A stretch of 64,000 nucleotides of DNA from Mesorhizobium sp. M1E.F.Ca.ET.045.02.1.1 (GTDB lineage: Bacteria > Pseudomonadota > Alphaproteobacteria > Rhizobiales > Rhizobiaceae): NCBI RefSeq assembly GCF_003952485.1, contig NZ_CP034447.1, positions 3,858,501-3,922,500 on the forward strand, read 5' to 3'. Both the position numbers and the translations under genes were made by a program. Every line of letters begins with the position of its first letter. Position 1 is the first letter of the stretch. The notes beneath the pieces are model-generated. The model was not told where the DNA came from. It searched no databases and saw only the letters and a program-made list of their open reading frames with translations. Below are positions 43,887 through 52,982 of this stretch, in pieces.

Positions 43887-45965
43887 TTACGCCTCGGCGT
43901 GTGTATCGGCGCGCAAGAGGACATCGTCAAAAATAACGCCGGCCTGTTCGCTTATGGCTGACAGGGCGACTTGATAGCGTGCATACTCGCCGGGCGCGAA
44001 TTCCACTCCGAAGCGGTCGACGACATCCTTTTGGGAAAGCCTGAAGCCGTAGGTGCGTAGTGACCGGCGCCCGTTGGTATCGCGCGCCGAGACCGCAACC
44101 ACTTTCCAAAAGACAAGAGGATACTGCACGACGCCGGTCCCAAAATCCTCAGACGGATCGTTCGCGTCCAAAATCGGTCCCGCTATGATGCAGGCGCGCG
44201 TGTCACCGGTTTGCAAGTCGCGTTGAATGTGATTTTCGAAGCCGCCCCACAAGCCTTGAACTCCCGGCCATTGCTTTCCCGGTTGGGAGCGGTTGAAGGC
44301 GGCGTGCTGCGGCGTGCAATTTGAGAAGTGAAACGTGTCGGAATTGGCAAACTCGATTTCCGTTGGCGTATCACCCCAGGCATTGTCTTCCCGGCGCACG
44401 ATATGGCCCCGGTCAATCTGTTTGGCGGGCGCGTAGATATCGGGATCACCCAACTGGTATTGCTGCGGGATTCGCGGGTCAAATACCCAACGATCCTGAC
44501 CGAAGAAGGCGCGGCCGCTGGAGGTCTTTTTCGATGCATCGTAATCGACGTTAACCGCTGACCACATCTGCATTCGCCGGGAAGCGTTCATTGCCAGGCT
44601 GAAGTGATGGTACTTGAGCACGACGGTCTGGCCATTTTCCTTATACATCTCCTGGTCCCGTTCCTGCGAAATGCGAGGCAGCGGCACGGTGATATCGTTT
44701 TCGAGGAAATCAGGGTTATAGCCTTCTCGATCGTCGTAATTGGGGTCGAAGCGAAGTGCTTTCTCGATCGCCTCGTCTCTCGTGATCTCGGCCGCCGCCT
44801 GAGGAAGCTGTGATGCCGGCACGGCGCTACCAACGAAGATCGTCACTGGTCCGGAAAAATTCATGGTAACGCCGCCCATCACGTTTCCTTTCGTGTTTGC
44901 GAAGATTTTGGAGGGATCAGGAGGTAGCAGCGCTTCTGGCGCGCGAGGCGTCGCCAGCTTCGCGACCTCATCGGTGGGATCGGTCGTGTTGGCCAGCAAT
45001 TCGTCCAAAAGATGCTTGGAGGCGGGCGTGGTCGGCACAAGCCCGCCGAAGGCCTTGACCAATGCGCTTATCCGCACACCCTCGTTAGCGATCCAGTCTA
45101 TTCCGTCGTCCGGTTGCCCAGGTGACCACGCAGAGCCATCCTTGTTGAGGATCGTGGTGCCACGCATTTTTGGGATGGAGGCGTGGTGCAAGCCGACGAC
45201 CTCCCACATCTGCGAATAGCAGGCGGAGCCCGATGATCCTTCCTCGGTGTCGGTCTCGTACCGGAGGAAGCCGTCGTCCCGCAGCTCAAGCAGCCGGCAA
45301 TTCTGCATCGCATAGCGTTTTGGCCCGCCATCAGGATATTCGATCATCCGGATCGGCATTCCAGGCAGGATCTTTGACCGCGATCCATTGATCGCCAGGA
45401 AGTTGACAGAGGAGAGAAGCTCGCCGGTGATCGCCTTCGGCTTCACCGCGACGAGCGCGAAATCGAGATCCTCCGCCGAGAAGAAAAGGGCATCCGGATC
45501 AAACTCGAAAATGATGCCTCGGGCGACACCCGATGCCGTCTCATCATGAAGAAAGTTGGCCCCGGTTCCTCGTACCGAGCCGGGATCCGGAAATACGTGC
45601 CAGTTGGTCAGAAGAACGTTAGGTGAGACCATGAACCCGGTCGCAAACCCGACCGGATCGACCTTGGGATCGACGTTGGCCACGATGCGCGCGACCGGCC
45701 GGCCAGCGGCTCGGGCAGCATCGTCTGGCGGCAAGGTGTACCAGTCCAGGGTAGGGCCTATCTTCCGCTCGACGAACACCGGAAGACGGCCTTGTGCCTT
45801 CAGTTCGCTCGCCTGATCAAAGCTCGAACGGCGAGCGTCGTAGCGCGCCTGTTCCGAAGGCGTCACTTGCGTCGTCGCAGGCGTTGGCGGCTGTGCTTTC
45901 CATCGTTTTGCAGCCGCAATCATTACCGCGCGGTGTCGCTCGTCGAACAAATTAGTCGCGGCCAT
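43887..45965 (-). CDS. Trypsin-like serine protease fused to a DNA/RNA non-specific (NUC1) endonuclease
   Basis: A 692-residue two-domain protein with no signal peptide or membrane helix. N-terminal part, about 90-310: trypsin-like protease with His123 in LLTNWHVF, Asp168 in DLDFALV and nucleophile Ser245 in EEGSSGSACYS. A ~100-residue Pro/Ala-rich linker (about 310-400) follows. C-terminal part, about 440-680: beta-beta-alpha metal (NUC1) nuclease with the DRGH motif at 518-521 and the metal Asn in FSNCTPQHAAFN. All key residues are present, so both activities are plausible. Start at 45965 behind GGAGGGAGG. Divergent from a DUF4403 lipoprotein gene. An autocleaved or protease-gated nuclease of a conflict or defence system is my inference. 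Confidence 0.9.
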   Translation of the reverse strand: MAATNLFDERHRAVMIAAAKRWKAQPPTPATTQVTPSEQARYDARRSSFDQASELKAQGRLPVFVERKIGPTLDWYTLPPDDAARAAGRPVARIVANVDPKVDPVGFATGFMVSPNVLLTNWHVFPDPGSVRGTGANFLHDETASGVARGIIFEFDPDALFFSAEDLDFALVAVKPKAITGELLSSVNFLAINGSRSKILPGMPIRMIEYPDGGPKRYAMQNCRLLELRDDGFLRYETDTEEGSSGSACYSQMWEVVGLHHASIPKMRGTTILNKDGSAWSPGQPDDGIDWIANEGVRISALVKAFGGLVPTTPASKHLLDELLANTTDPTDEVAKLATPRAPEALLPPDPSKIFANTKGNVMGGVTMNFSGPVTIFVGSAVPASQLPQAAAEITRDEAIEKALRFDPNYDDREGYNPDFLENDITVPLPRISQERDQEMYKENGQTVVLKYHHFSLAMNASRRMQMWSAVNVDYDASKKTSSGRAFFGQDRWVFDPRIPQQYQLGDPDIYAPAKQIDRGHIVRREDNAWGDTPTEIEFANSDTFHFSNCTPQHAAFNRSQPGKQWPGVQGLWGGFENHIQRDLQTGDTRACIIAGPILDANDPSEDFGTGVVQYPLVFWKVVAVSARDTNGRRSLRTYGFRLSQKDVVDRFGVEFAPGEYARYQVALSAISEQAGVIFDDVLLRADTHAEA

Positions 45966-46379
45966 GGTAGGTTCCTCCCTCCAAGGAATAGGGAAAGTCG
46001 ATAGAACTCTATTTGATGATAGTAATTGAGAGATTGGACTTAAAACGATTAGCGCTCAGAGGGTGTATGTTTAAGCGGCTAACAACTTCCACTCGAAGGC
46101 CTTTTGGCTCACGCTGCTGATCGGGAAATTTCTTTCCAAAACCCCAGACTCCTCTTACATCACTATGCAACAAAGAGTAATGTGCGGTCAATGTGAAGAA
46201 TAGAGTTCTCGGCGAAGTTCGTAGGGCGGGATCGCTTGTTCGGTTGTCTTTGGCGGCAGTCGCTTCGGCGGCCTGCGCATGGGGGACCTGAAGGTCATTC
46301 GATCACGTAGAGATCGCAAAGCGGTGACCCTCTGCGCCACCGCTTCAGCAGGTGCAGAGCATTCTTGGGGGAGACGTCC
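45966..46379. promoter_or_regulatory. Divergent intergenic region of protease-nuclease and DUF4403 genes
   Basis: About 410 bases hold the start regions of both genes. The left part (46000-46200) is AT-rich and likely contains promoters. No operator or regulator gene was identified. The minus-strand open frame crossing 46188-46580 has no recognisable family. Confidence 0.4.
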
Positions 46380-48035
46380 ATGACAGCGCTTACCGGACCG
46401 GACACGAAGTTGCGTGTCGCTCACTTTGCCGCCGCCGCTCGCCGGTTCGTTCCGGTCCTTCTCATCTTGCTTAGCGTTTCGGGCTGCGAAAAAAATCTGT
46501 TCCAGGCGCCACCCCATGGTGGCACTGCCGATGTGCCGCCAGCACCCGTGACAGACAGCGTTCTCACGCTGGTGGCGCAAATCCCGTATGAGACGCTAGT
46601 GCAAGCAGCGCAATCGAAGATACCGCAATCCGTTCCAGTGCAGGGAGATGGTCAAATCGGATGTGTCGGTATTCCGCATATTAATCCCGGACACGTAGGA
46701 CACCATACTGAGTGCCGTTGGATCGGTGTCCGTGTTTGCGCTGAAGTGCCTGACCTTACCGCGCCGAGCATTGGCACTACGAACCAATGCGCCGACTATC
46801 ATTGGCACGCTGATATCAAAACCGATGGCCCTCTTGTCGTGGCCCAGGCGGGCAATGGCGTTCACGTCGAACAGCCGCTGTTTGTCAGCGGTCAGGCCGG
46901 CGTCGGCGGCGACCTCGCCAAACTGCTTTCGCTTTCCGGGAAGAACTTCGAGGCTCGGCTGGTCCCCGGCCTCGATCTGCAGCTCGATATGAACGATAAG
47001 TGGTGCCCCGTGCTCGCGGGAACCCCAACCGGCAGATGGGTGAGCAGTGCTTCGGTAGAGGTAGTGGGCAAAAACTGCCTCGGCTTTGATTTTGGAAACC
47101 TGGGGCACCCCCAAGTCTGCGCAGGGCCGATCAATCTGGGACTGGCCGACGTGTTGAACGGCCAGGTCAATGACCACCGTTCCAAGATACAGGATGCCAT
47201 CGCCAAAGCTCTGCCCTGTGAGGCACTTCGGTCAAAGGTTGAGGCCCAGTGGCACGCCATTTCGATCAAGATCGACCGAGCGGACAGCACGCCGGTCTAT
47301 CTCAACATCGTCCCCACAGCGGCGAGCTTTTCGGGCCTGGTCGGTGAAGCGCAAGGCATGAAGATGACCGTGCGTGTCGCGGCAAAGACCAGTCTTGCCG
47401 CAGAACCAGTTGCCACGCAGTCCCAGCCTCTGCCGCCATTGGGTAAAACATCAGCCGATCGAAGTCAGGCCGATATCACCCTGCAAGCAACTACACCGTA
47501 TGAATTGCTGTCGGCCGAGCTGTCAAAGAACCTTAAGGGTCGCGATTTCCAGCAGCAGACGCCCGCAGGCACCGTCGATGTCAAGATCGACGATGTTGAT
47601 CTCTATCCTAGCGCTGGCTCCGTCGTGGTGGGCTTGAAGGTCAAGGCAAAGCTGCCGGGCAAGTTCCTGAATACGACTGGCTGGGTTTACCTCTCAGGGC
47701 TACCCCGCGTCGAGAAAACTGGAACAGCGATCTCGATCAGTGAATTGCATTTCGCGACGGTCCTGGACAACGCCTTCTGGAAGGCAGCTCAATCCCTATT
47801 CGAAACCCAGATCCTGGCAGATTTAGAGGCTCATTCGAAAGTCGATCTCAACAAGCAGATCAACGACGCGTCCGATGAGATTTTGAAGGCCGTTCACAAT
47901 ACCAACGTTCCGGGATTGAAGATTTCCGCTGACACTCCTTCGATTGAACTTCTCGACATCACTGTGGGGCCGAAAAATCTGATTGCCCGTGCCCGACTCA
48001 AAATGAATTTCGATATGGCGCTATCGGGTCAGTAG
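46380..48035 (+). CDS. DUF4403 family lipoprotein
   Basis: A 551-residue protein with a lipoprotein signal: hydrophobic VPVLLILLSVSG followed by Cys36 (lipobox VSGC). The mature part is the large beta-rich DUF4403 region, with duplicated segments (PYETLVQAAQSKI near 65 and PYELLSAELSKNL near 380, each starting a module), GLDLQLDMNDKWCPVL and LNIVPTAASFSG. DUF4403 has no known function; the repeated modules suggest a tandem lipid- or ligand-binding fold. GGGGGAGACG precedes the ATG at 46380. It pairs with the membrane protein 48 bases downstream. Confidence 0.82.
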   Translation: MTALTGPDTKLRVAHFAAAARRFVPVLLILLSVSGCEKNLFQAPPHGGTADVPPAPVTDSVLTLVAQIPYETLVQAAQSKIPQSVPVQGDGQIGCVGIPHINPGHVGHHTECRWIGVRVCAEVPDLTAPSIGTTNQCADYHWHADIKTDGPLVVAQAGNGVHVEQPLFVSGQAGVGGDLAKLLSLSGKNFEARLVPGLDLQLDMNDKWCPVLAGTPTGRWVSSASVEVVGKNCLGFDFGNLGHPQVCAGPINLGLADVLNGQVNDHRSKIQDAIAKALPCEALRSKVEAQWHAISIKIDRADSTPVYLNIVPTAASFSGLVGEAQGMKMTVRVAAKTSLAAEPVATQSQPLPPLGKTSADRSQADITLQATTPYELLSAELSKNLKGRDFQQQTPAGTVDVKIDDVDLYPSAGSVVVGLKVKAKLPGKFLNTTGWVYLSGLPRVEKTGTAISISELHFATVLDNAFWKAAQSLFETQILADLEAHSKVDLNKQINDASDEILKAVHNTNVPGLKISADTPSIELLDITVGPKNLIARARLKMNFDMALSGQ

Positions 48036-48083
48036 CCCGTCTGCCGACGAGCCGTGGCCGCCCATAACGATCAAGAGGTGCAA

Positions 48084-48734
48084 ATGACGCAATCGCAGCT
48101 TAGCAAGGTTTGGTTTGTGGTCAGTGCGCTTCTTCTCTATTACGCCCTGAATTCTTGGGTGGTAGCGCAAGGCGGGGAAGAGATATTCGATGCAAAGCTG
48201 GTCATGAAGGCGAGGGTGCCTGCAGTAATGATCGCAATCCCGATATGTTCAATTTTGCTCGCACTAACCTCACTCGTTGGACGCGTCTATTCCCTACGCG
48301 GCGGCTCGAAATGGCATGAGCGAATACCGGTTGTTGGCTTCGACGGGATCGATACGGGCTCGCGTGAAGGCCGCGTCTATCAAGGCGCCATGATTACAGT
48401 CTTCTCCCTGCTGCCCGCGATTGCGCTGGTCTATTTCTGGTGTACGTTTCTCTCTGCGACGGTGATGCTGAACGACGGCAAGAAGGACCCAGGCGCCAGC
48501 CTTTGGGATTGGTCGCAGCTCCGGACGCTAAACGATCCCGCTCGTATCTGCACTGAATTTCACAAGGAGCTTGCCGATCCGTGTATCGGCAATGCGACCG
48601 TGCTGCCGGGCCTTGAGCCAACAATCTTTGGCGCGCTAACCCTCGCGGCCGTTGTCGTACTCGCGATGCACTGGCGTGCCGTGGTGACGGGCCAACGGCA
48701 TGAGACCCCACGGATCACGACCCGCGGCAAGTAA
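48084..48734 (+). CDS. Four-helix membrane protein of unknown function
   Basis: A 216-residue protein with four predicted helices: about 8-28, 47-66, 100-120 and 185-205. The loop between the third and fourth has two Cys (ARICTEFHKELADPCIG) likely to form a disulfide outside the membrane. The ATG at 48084 follows AAGAGGTG; a GTG ten codons upstream is less likely. I recognise no family. It lies 48 bases after the DUF4403 gene, so they are probably co-transcribed and may work together at the envelope. Confidence 0.72.
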   Translation: MTQSQLSKVWFVVSALLLYYALNSWVVAQGGEEIFDAKLVMKARVPAVMIAIPICSILLALTSLVGRVYSLRGGSKWHERIPVVGFDGIDTGSREGRVYQGAMITVFSLLPAIALVYFWCTFLSATVMLNDGKKDPGASLWDWSQLRTLNDPARICTEFHKELADPCIGNATVLPGLEPTIFGALTLAAVVVLAMHWRAVVTGQRHETPRITTRGK

Positions 48735-48909
48735 GAGTCAGCGGACTGAAACTGTCAGTCGGTTGCGGGCGACAAAAGAGGCTTGCGGCCCAGCAATTCC
48801 AGCAAGGCGATCTGGCCGGTAGCGGCAGATCCGGAAACCCACGCCAACATCACCCACTCGGAAACGGTCATGCCGCCGCTATGGCGCAATCAATCCCGGC
48901 AGGAACAAG

Positions 48910-49606
48910 ATGACAACCTTCGATCTGCCGCGCCGGTTTGCCGCCGAAGCCCATAGGCACCGGTCTCCTGGTGGCGACCGTGGTTGGCTCCGGCATCATG
49001 GCCGAGACGCTAACGCATGACACGGCGCTGGCGCTGCTCGGCAACACGCTCGCGACTGGCGCCATGCTGGTGGTGTTGGTCACCATTCTCGGGCCGATCT
49101 CCGGTGCGCATTTCAATCCGGCCGTCTCGCTGGTGTTCTGCTTGAACCGGACGCTGCCGGCCCGCGACCTTCCAGCCTATCTGGTCGCGCAGGTCGTCGG
49201 CGGGATAGCCGGCACGGTCGCAGCGCATCTGATGTTCGCCCTGCCGGTGCTGGAGATTGCCACGAAACTCCGTGCAGGCCCCGCGCAACTGTTCTCCGAA
49301 GCTGTCGCGACAATCGGGCTGGTCGCGGTCATTCTCGCCGGCTTTCGGTTCGAGCAAAGAGCCGTGCCCTGGCTGGTCGGACTCTACATCACCGCCGGCT
49401 ACTGGTTCACCGCGTCCACGTCCTTCGCCAATCCGGCCGTCGCGCTGGCGCGTTCGCTCACCAACACCTTTTCCGGCATCAGGCCGCTCGACCTGCCGGG
49501 CTTCATCGTCGCCGAACTGATCGGCGCCTTGGTCGCGCTAGCGCTGATGGGCTGGCTGCTGCGGCCCGAAATCGAGCAATCCGAGCCACTGAAAGCCAAG
49601 CCATGA
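48910..49606 (+). pseudogene. Second aqpS copy, frameshifted
   Basis: Starts with the same first codons as the intact aqpS (ATGACAACCTTCGATCT), but after FAAEA one base pair is extra and the frame breaks. From 48938 the sequence again reads as a complete channel, with HFNPAVSL and ANPAVALAR. A start at the ATG at 48938 would remove the beginning of helix one, so activity is doubtful. The copy is same-strand and clearly similar in DNA to the one at 41404 but with many silent and some coding changes. Confidence 0.8.
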
Positions 49607-49701
49607 CGATCACGATCTACCACAACCCCGCTTGCGGCACCTCGCGCAACACGCTCGCCATGATCTGCGCCAGCGGCGAGGAGCCGGTGGTGATCGAGTA
49701 A
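49603..49701 (+). pseudogene. Truncated second arsC copy
   Basis: The first 95 bases match the intact arsC with only three differences, then an early stop ends it after 32 codons; the rest of arsC is missing. It overlaps the end of the second aqpS, as expected from a duplicated unit. Confidence 0.9.
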
Positions 49702-50038
49702 GACGTAGCGGTCGAACAACCCTTTGCCGTTCACTGGACTTCACGCGCAAACGGCTCGATGCCTAACCGGTGTTGCGCCAATGTCAATTAGAGCGAGCGA
49801 TTGCAAAGGCTGCCCACTTGGTCGCTGTTGATTGTCTGCTGTGACAGATCCACCGGCTGAGGGTCAGCGGCCCAAATCGGGGGACGCTTGCCGAACTGAA
49901 TTCGATTGCAGGCGCGCGAAACTGGTCATGACGAAGAATGTCGTCGGCAAATGATTGTGCGCTGCAAATTCTCTCTTCGCAACTGCACAAAATTGTGGCA
50001 CATGCTTCCATCCGCTGACGCAGGGGAAGGAGAGGCTG
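49702..50038. other. Intergenic, nothing recognised
   Basis: Follows the broken arsC copy. No gene is visible; the panB promoter is expected near the right end. Confidence 0.4.
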
Positions 50039-50884
50039 GTGAGCGCAACCGCGGGATCGAAGGCCTTGACGGTGCCGCAAATAGTGGCGCGGAAGGCCAA
50101 GACGCCACTTGTTTGCTTGACGGCGTACACAACGCCCGTCGCCAAGCTGGTCGACGGCTTTTGCGACGTGGTGCTGGTCGGTGACAGTGTCGGCATGGTG
50201 TTGCGCGGCATGCCTTCAACGCTCGGCGTCACGCTCGAAATGATGATCCTGCACGGCAAGGCCGTGCGGCGCGGACTTCAAAGCGCCCTGATGGTCGTCG
50301 ACATGCCTTTTGGCTCTTACGAGGAAAGCCCGGCGCAGGCCTTCCGCAATGCGGCCCTGGTCGTGACCGAAACCGGAGCGGCGGCGGTCAAGCTCGAAGG
50401 CGGCGAAAGCGTCGCTGAAACAATCCGGTTTTTGACCGCGCGCGGCATACCCGTGATGGGCCATGTCGGCCTGACGCCGCAGGCGGTCAATGCTTTCGGC
50501 GGTTATCGCATTCAGGGACAAGGCGAGGATGCCGAACGGATCCTGCGTGATGCGACGGCGGCGGCCGAGGCTGGCGCATTCGCCGTCATACTTGAGAAGA
50601 TACCGGAGGCTCTGGCTCGGCTGATTACAGAGCAAGTGGCCATCCCAACAATCGGCATCGGTGCATCGCCGGCCTGCGACGGGCAGATCCTTGTTGTCGA
50701 CGACATGCTGGGTCTGTTTAGCGCTTTTCGTCCAAGATTCGTCAAACGGTACGCAGAACTTGGAAGCGACGCCGAGGCAGCGATCGCGGCATACGCAAAG
50801 GATGTGCGCGAGCGCCGCTTTCCAGCGCTTGAGCACGTCTTCGGCCACGAGCCGGGCGCAGTCACTGAAGGAGCAGCAGAATGA
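50039..50884 (+). CDS. panB: Ketopantoate hydroxymethyltransferase
   Basis: A 281-residue Pan[20 protein letters not shown], the metal-site [41 protein letters not shown] and [20 protein letters not shown] (opening GIGASP) are family landmarks. It adds a hydroxymethyl group from methylene-THF to 2-ketoisovalerate. The GTG at 50039 follows GGGAAGGAGAGG. It overlaps panC by ATGA. PanBC in islands is known from Mesorhizobium. Confidence 0.96.
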   Translation: MSATAGSKALTVPQIVARKAKTPLVCLTAYTTPVAKLVDGFCDVVLVGDSVGMVLRGMPSTLGVTLEMMILHGKAVRRGLQSALMVVDMPFGSYEESPAQAFRNAALVVTETGAAAVKLEGGESVAETIRFLTARGIPVMGHVGLTPQAVNAFGGYRIQGQGEDAERILRDATAAAEAGAFAVILEKIPEALARLITEQVAIPTIGIGASPACDGQILVVDDMLGLFSAFRPRFVKRYAELGSDAEAAIAAYAKDVRERRFPALEHVFGHEPGAVTEGAAE

Positions 50885-51762
50885 GCACCGCGATCGTCCG
50901 CATCGTCTCCGAACTGCGCAGCATCGTTGCCGCCTGGCGCCGCGAGGGCCTAAGGATTGCCGTTGTGCCCACCATGGGCGCCCTGCATGCAGGGCATCTC
51001 AGCCTCGTGCGGGCAGCACTTGCCAAGGCTGATCGCGTGATCGTGACGCTGTTCGTCAACCCGACGCAATTTAACAATGCCGCTGATCTGGCCGCCTATC
51101 CGCGCACGGAACATGATGACGCGGCGAAGCTCGCATCTGTCGGCACTCATATCCTTTATGCTCCCAATGCCGCCGACATGTATCCGCCAGGCTTCGCGAC
51201 CACCGTTTCGGTCGGCGGTGTCAGCGACGGGCTTTGCGGCACGTTTCGGCCCGGCCACTTCGATGGCGTGGCGACGGTGGTCACGAAGCTGCTTCTGCAG
51301 ACTGGGGCCGACCTGGCGTTTTTCGGCGAGAAGGATTTTCAGCAGCTCCACGTCGTGCGCCAGCTTATCCGTGACCTCGATATCCCAATCGAGATCATCG
51401 CTGGTCCGACGGTGCGCGAAGCCGATGGCCTGGCGATGTCGTCGCGCAACGCGCGGCTCACTTTGGCTGATCGCAACAAGGCGCCTCGGTTGGCTGAAGT
51501 CCTGATCCAAACCGCCAGGCAGCTGAGTTTAGGAGAATCTGTACCTCGCACGCTGAGTGTCGGGCGCGAGGCGATCCTCGCCGCCGGTTTCTCGAAGGTC
51601 GAGTATCTCGAACTGCGCGCGGATAGTAATCTTGCCCCAATGCTCACATTAGATCGACCAGCGCGGCTGCTCGTCGCCGCTTGGCTCGGGGAAACGAGGC
51701 TAATCGACAATGTCGAGGTGGCGTTGCCGCGCGCTGAAGCGTTGCATCAAGCCGCTGCCTGA
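50881..51762 (+). CDS. panC: Pantoate-beta-alanine ligase
   Basis: A 293-residue PanC of the nucleotidyltransferase fold: [14 protein letters not shown] (HIGH-type motif), [19 protein letters not shown], and the KMSKS-like AMSSRNARL segment. It condenses pantoate with beta-alanine using ATP. Coupled to panB through ATGA. With panB it makes pantothenate; panD and panE are not in the window. Confidence 0.96.
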   Translation: MSTAIVRIVSELRSIVAAWRREGLRIAVVPTMGALHAGHLSLVRAALAKADRVIVTLFVNPTQFNNAADLAAYPRTEHDDAAKLASVGTHILYAPNAADMYPPGFATTVSVGGVSDGLCGTFRPGHFDGVATVVTKLLLQTGADLAFFGEKDFQQLHVVRQLIRDLDIPIEIIAGPTVREADGLAMSSRNARLTLADRNKAPRLAEVLIQTARQLSLGESVPRTLSVGREAILAAGFSKVEYLELRADSNLAPMLTLDRPARLLVAAWLGETRLIDNVEVALPRAEALHQAAA

Positions 51763-52120
51763 ATCGAAAAGGCGTGACAGAACGCTCGGGCGTCGTAGAG
51801 ATGGTGCTTGGCGTTCGGCGTTGCCTGCGCGTCGGAAGACCAGCATTTGTCTGCCATGATGTGTCCATGACCTCGAATGCCAAGGCCATGCGTTGGCTTT
51901 GATCAACGAATCTTAAGTCAAGTGCTTGGTTGGAGCGAAAGCCTTCAAAGCGATGAAATCCGTTGTGCGCCGGCATATTCTCTGGTGTTCTGCTCGCGGC
52001 GACTCGCGCTGGAGGATGCAATCTGATGGGAGTTGCCAAGACCGCATGCTGGCGGATAAACGCCGACGCGGCACGGAACTGCCCCCGGGATCCTTTGGCA
52101 ATCACCTCGCAGGAACCATT
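51763..52120. other. Intergenic, nothing recognised
   Basis: No gene or structural element recognised between panC and the SyrB-like gene. Confidence 0.4.
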
Positions 52121-52553
52121 ATGAGGCGTCAAGCCCGACCATTTATCGTGGAAGTCAAACGTAAGCGCGGCATTCCAAAACAGGCGCGGTCCATTTGGGG
52201 GGATTTGGACATATCGGCGGCCATCATCGAGACAAAGAGCTCGGACGTCAGACGCGGCGGCACCAATTCGAACCAGCCGCAAAATCTACTCTGCAAAGGA
52301 GCGAGCCGAGAAGCTCTCCGAGATGCAAAAGTCCATGGGCCGCGGCGCCACTTTGAAACTGGCGGCAAAGCAGGCTGGCATATCGGAACAGACCTACTAT
52401 CACTGGAAGCGAGCCTCCGCACCTGAAGCCCGTGGCGACGATCTCAAGGACCTGCTGGCGCTCGAGGATGAAAACAAGCGTCTAAAAGCGCTGCTCGCTC
52501 AGCGCCTTCGCAAGGAGAACGCGGAACTCAAAATGAAGCTTGGCCTGGCTTAG
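52121..52553 (+). pseudogene. SyrB-like regulator gene with a frameshift
   Basis: The ATG at 52121 opens MRRQARPFIVEVKRKRG and SIWGDLD, the conserved start of a rhizobial SyrB-like family. Near 52280 the frame must shift to join RKIYSAKERAEKLSEM, then the helix-turn-helix-like GATLKLAAKQAGISEQTYYHWKRA and a coiled coil (LKALLAQRLRKENAELKMKL) ending at 52553. Each half reads well, so a single indel separates them. It is a relative of the short gene at 31116. SyrB acts in symbiotic regulation in S. meliloti; the role here is unknown. Confidence 0.7.
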
Positions 52554-52982
52554 GATCCTCTGGATCGCAGCAAGCCGGGAGCGGCGACGGCAGGTGTCGT
52601 GACGTCCCCAATAGCTAGCCCCGATTGACCCACCGAGCAGTCGGTCCCTCGCCTGACTTTGAGCGACTAATTTGCGGCAAGGGCCGACGGGCGATGGCCC
52701 CGTTAGGGGTATTGGCGGCCCACAGCAATTGGGCCGCTGTCGCGTAAGAAGCATTTACTTCAGCCACAGCGTCCTAACAAAAAAGTAACTTGCGTTCGTC
52801 ACATAACAAGCGCTCAACGTAGCAGTCCTCCATGAGCGTGTGCCGGGAGAGGAGATCCGGCAGGGCGCCGCCCTTGGGTCAGGGCAGCCGTCCTTTGTTG
52901 TTTGTTCACGTCGGACATCGTAGCTGCCGAACGAGCGATCCTAAGCCGCGGCGGACCTGAACTGGCAGCTAGACCCGGGAGA
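52554..52982. other. Intergenic; possible stem-loop only
   Basis: No gene recognised. GCCCT and AGGGC (about 52871-52886) pair, and a T-rich CCTTTGTTGTTTG follows, a weak terminator-like element on the plus strand. It could end the SyrB-like transcript or a small RNA; unproven. Confidence 0.35.

Noticed and set aside
42446..43930. 494-codon minus-strand open frame
   Set aside because: Mostly antisense to ardC. The part in the gap before ardC looks somewhat protein-like, but no family or start site could be supported.
46188..46580. 130-codon minus-strand open frame
   Set aside because: Overlaps the DUF4403 signal-peptide region in antisense; no motif or ribosome site.
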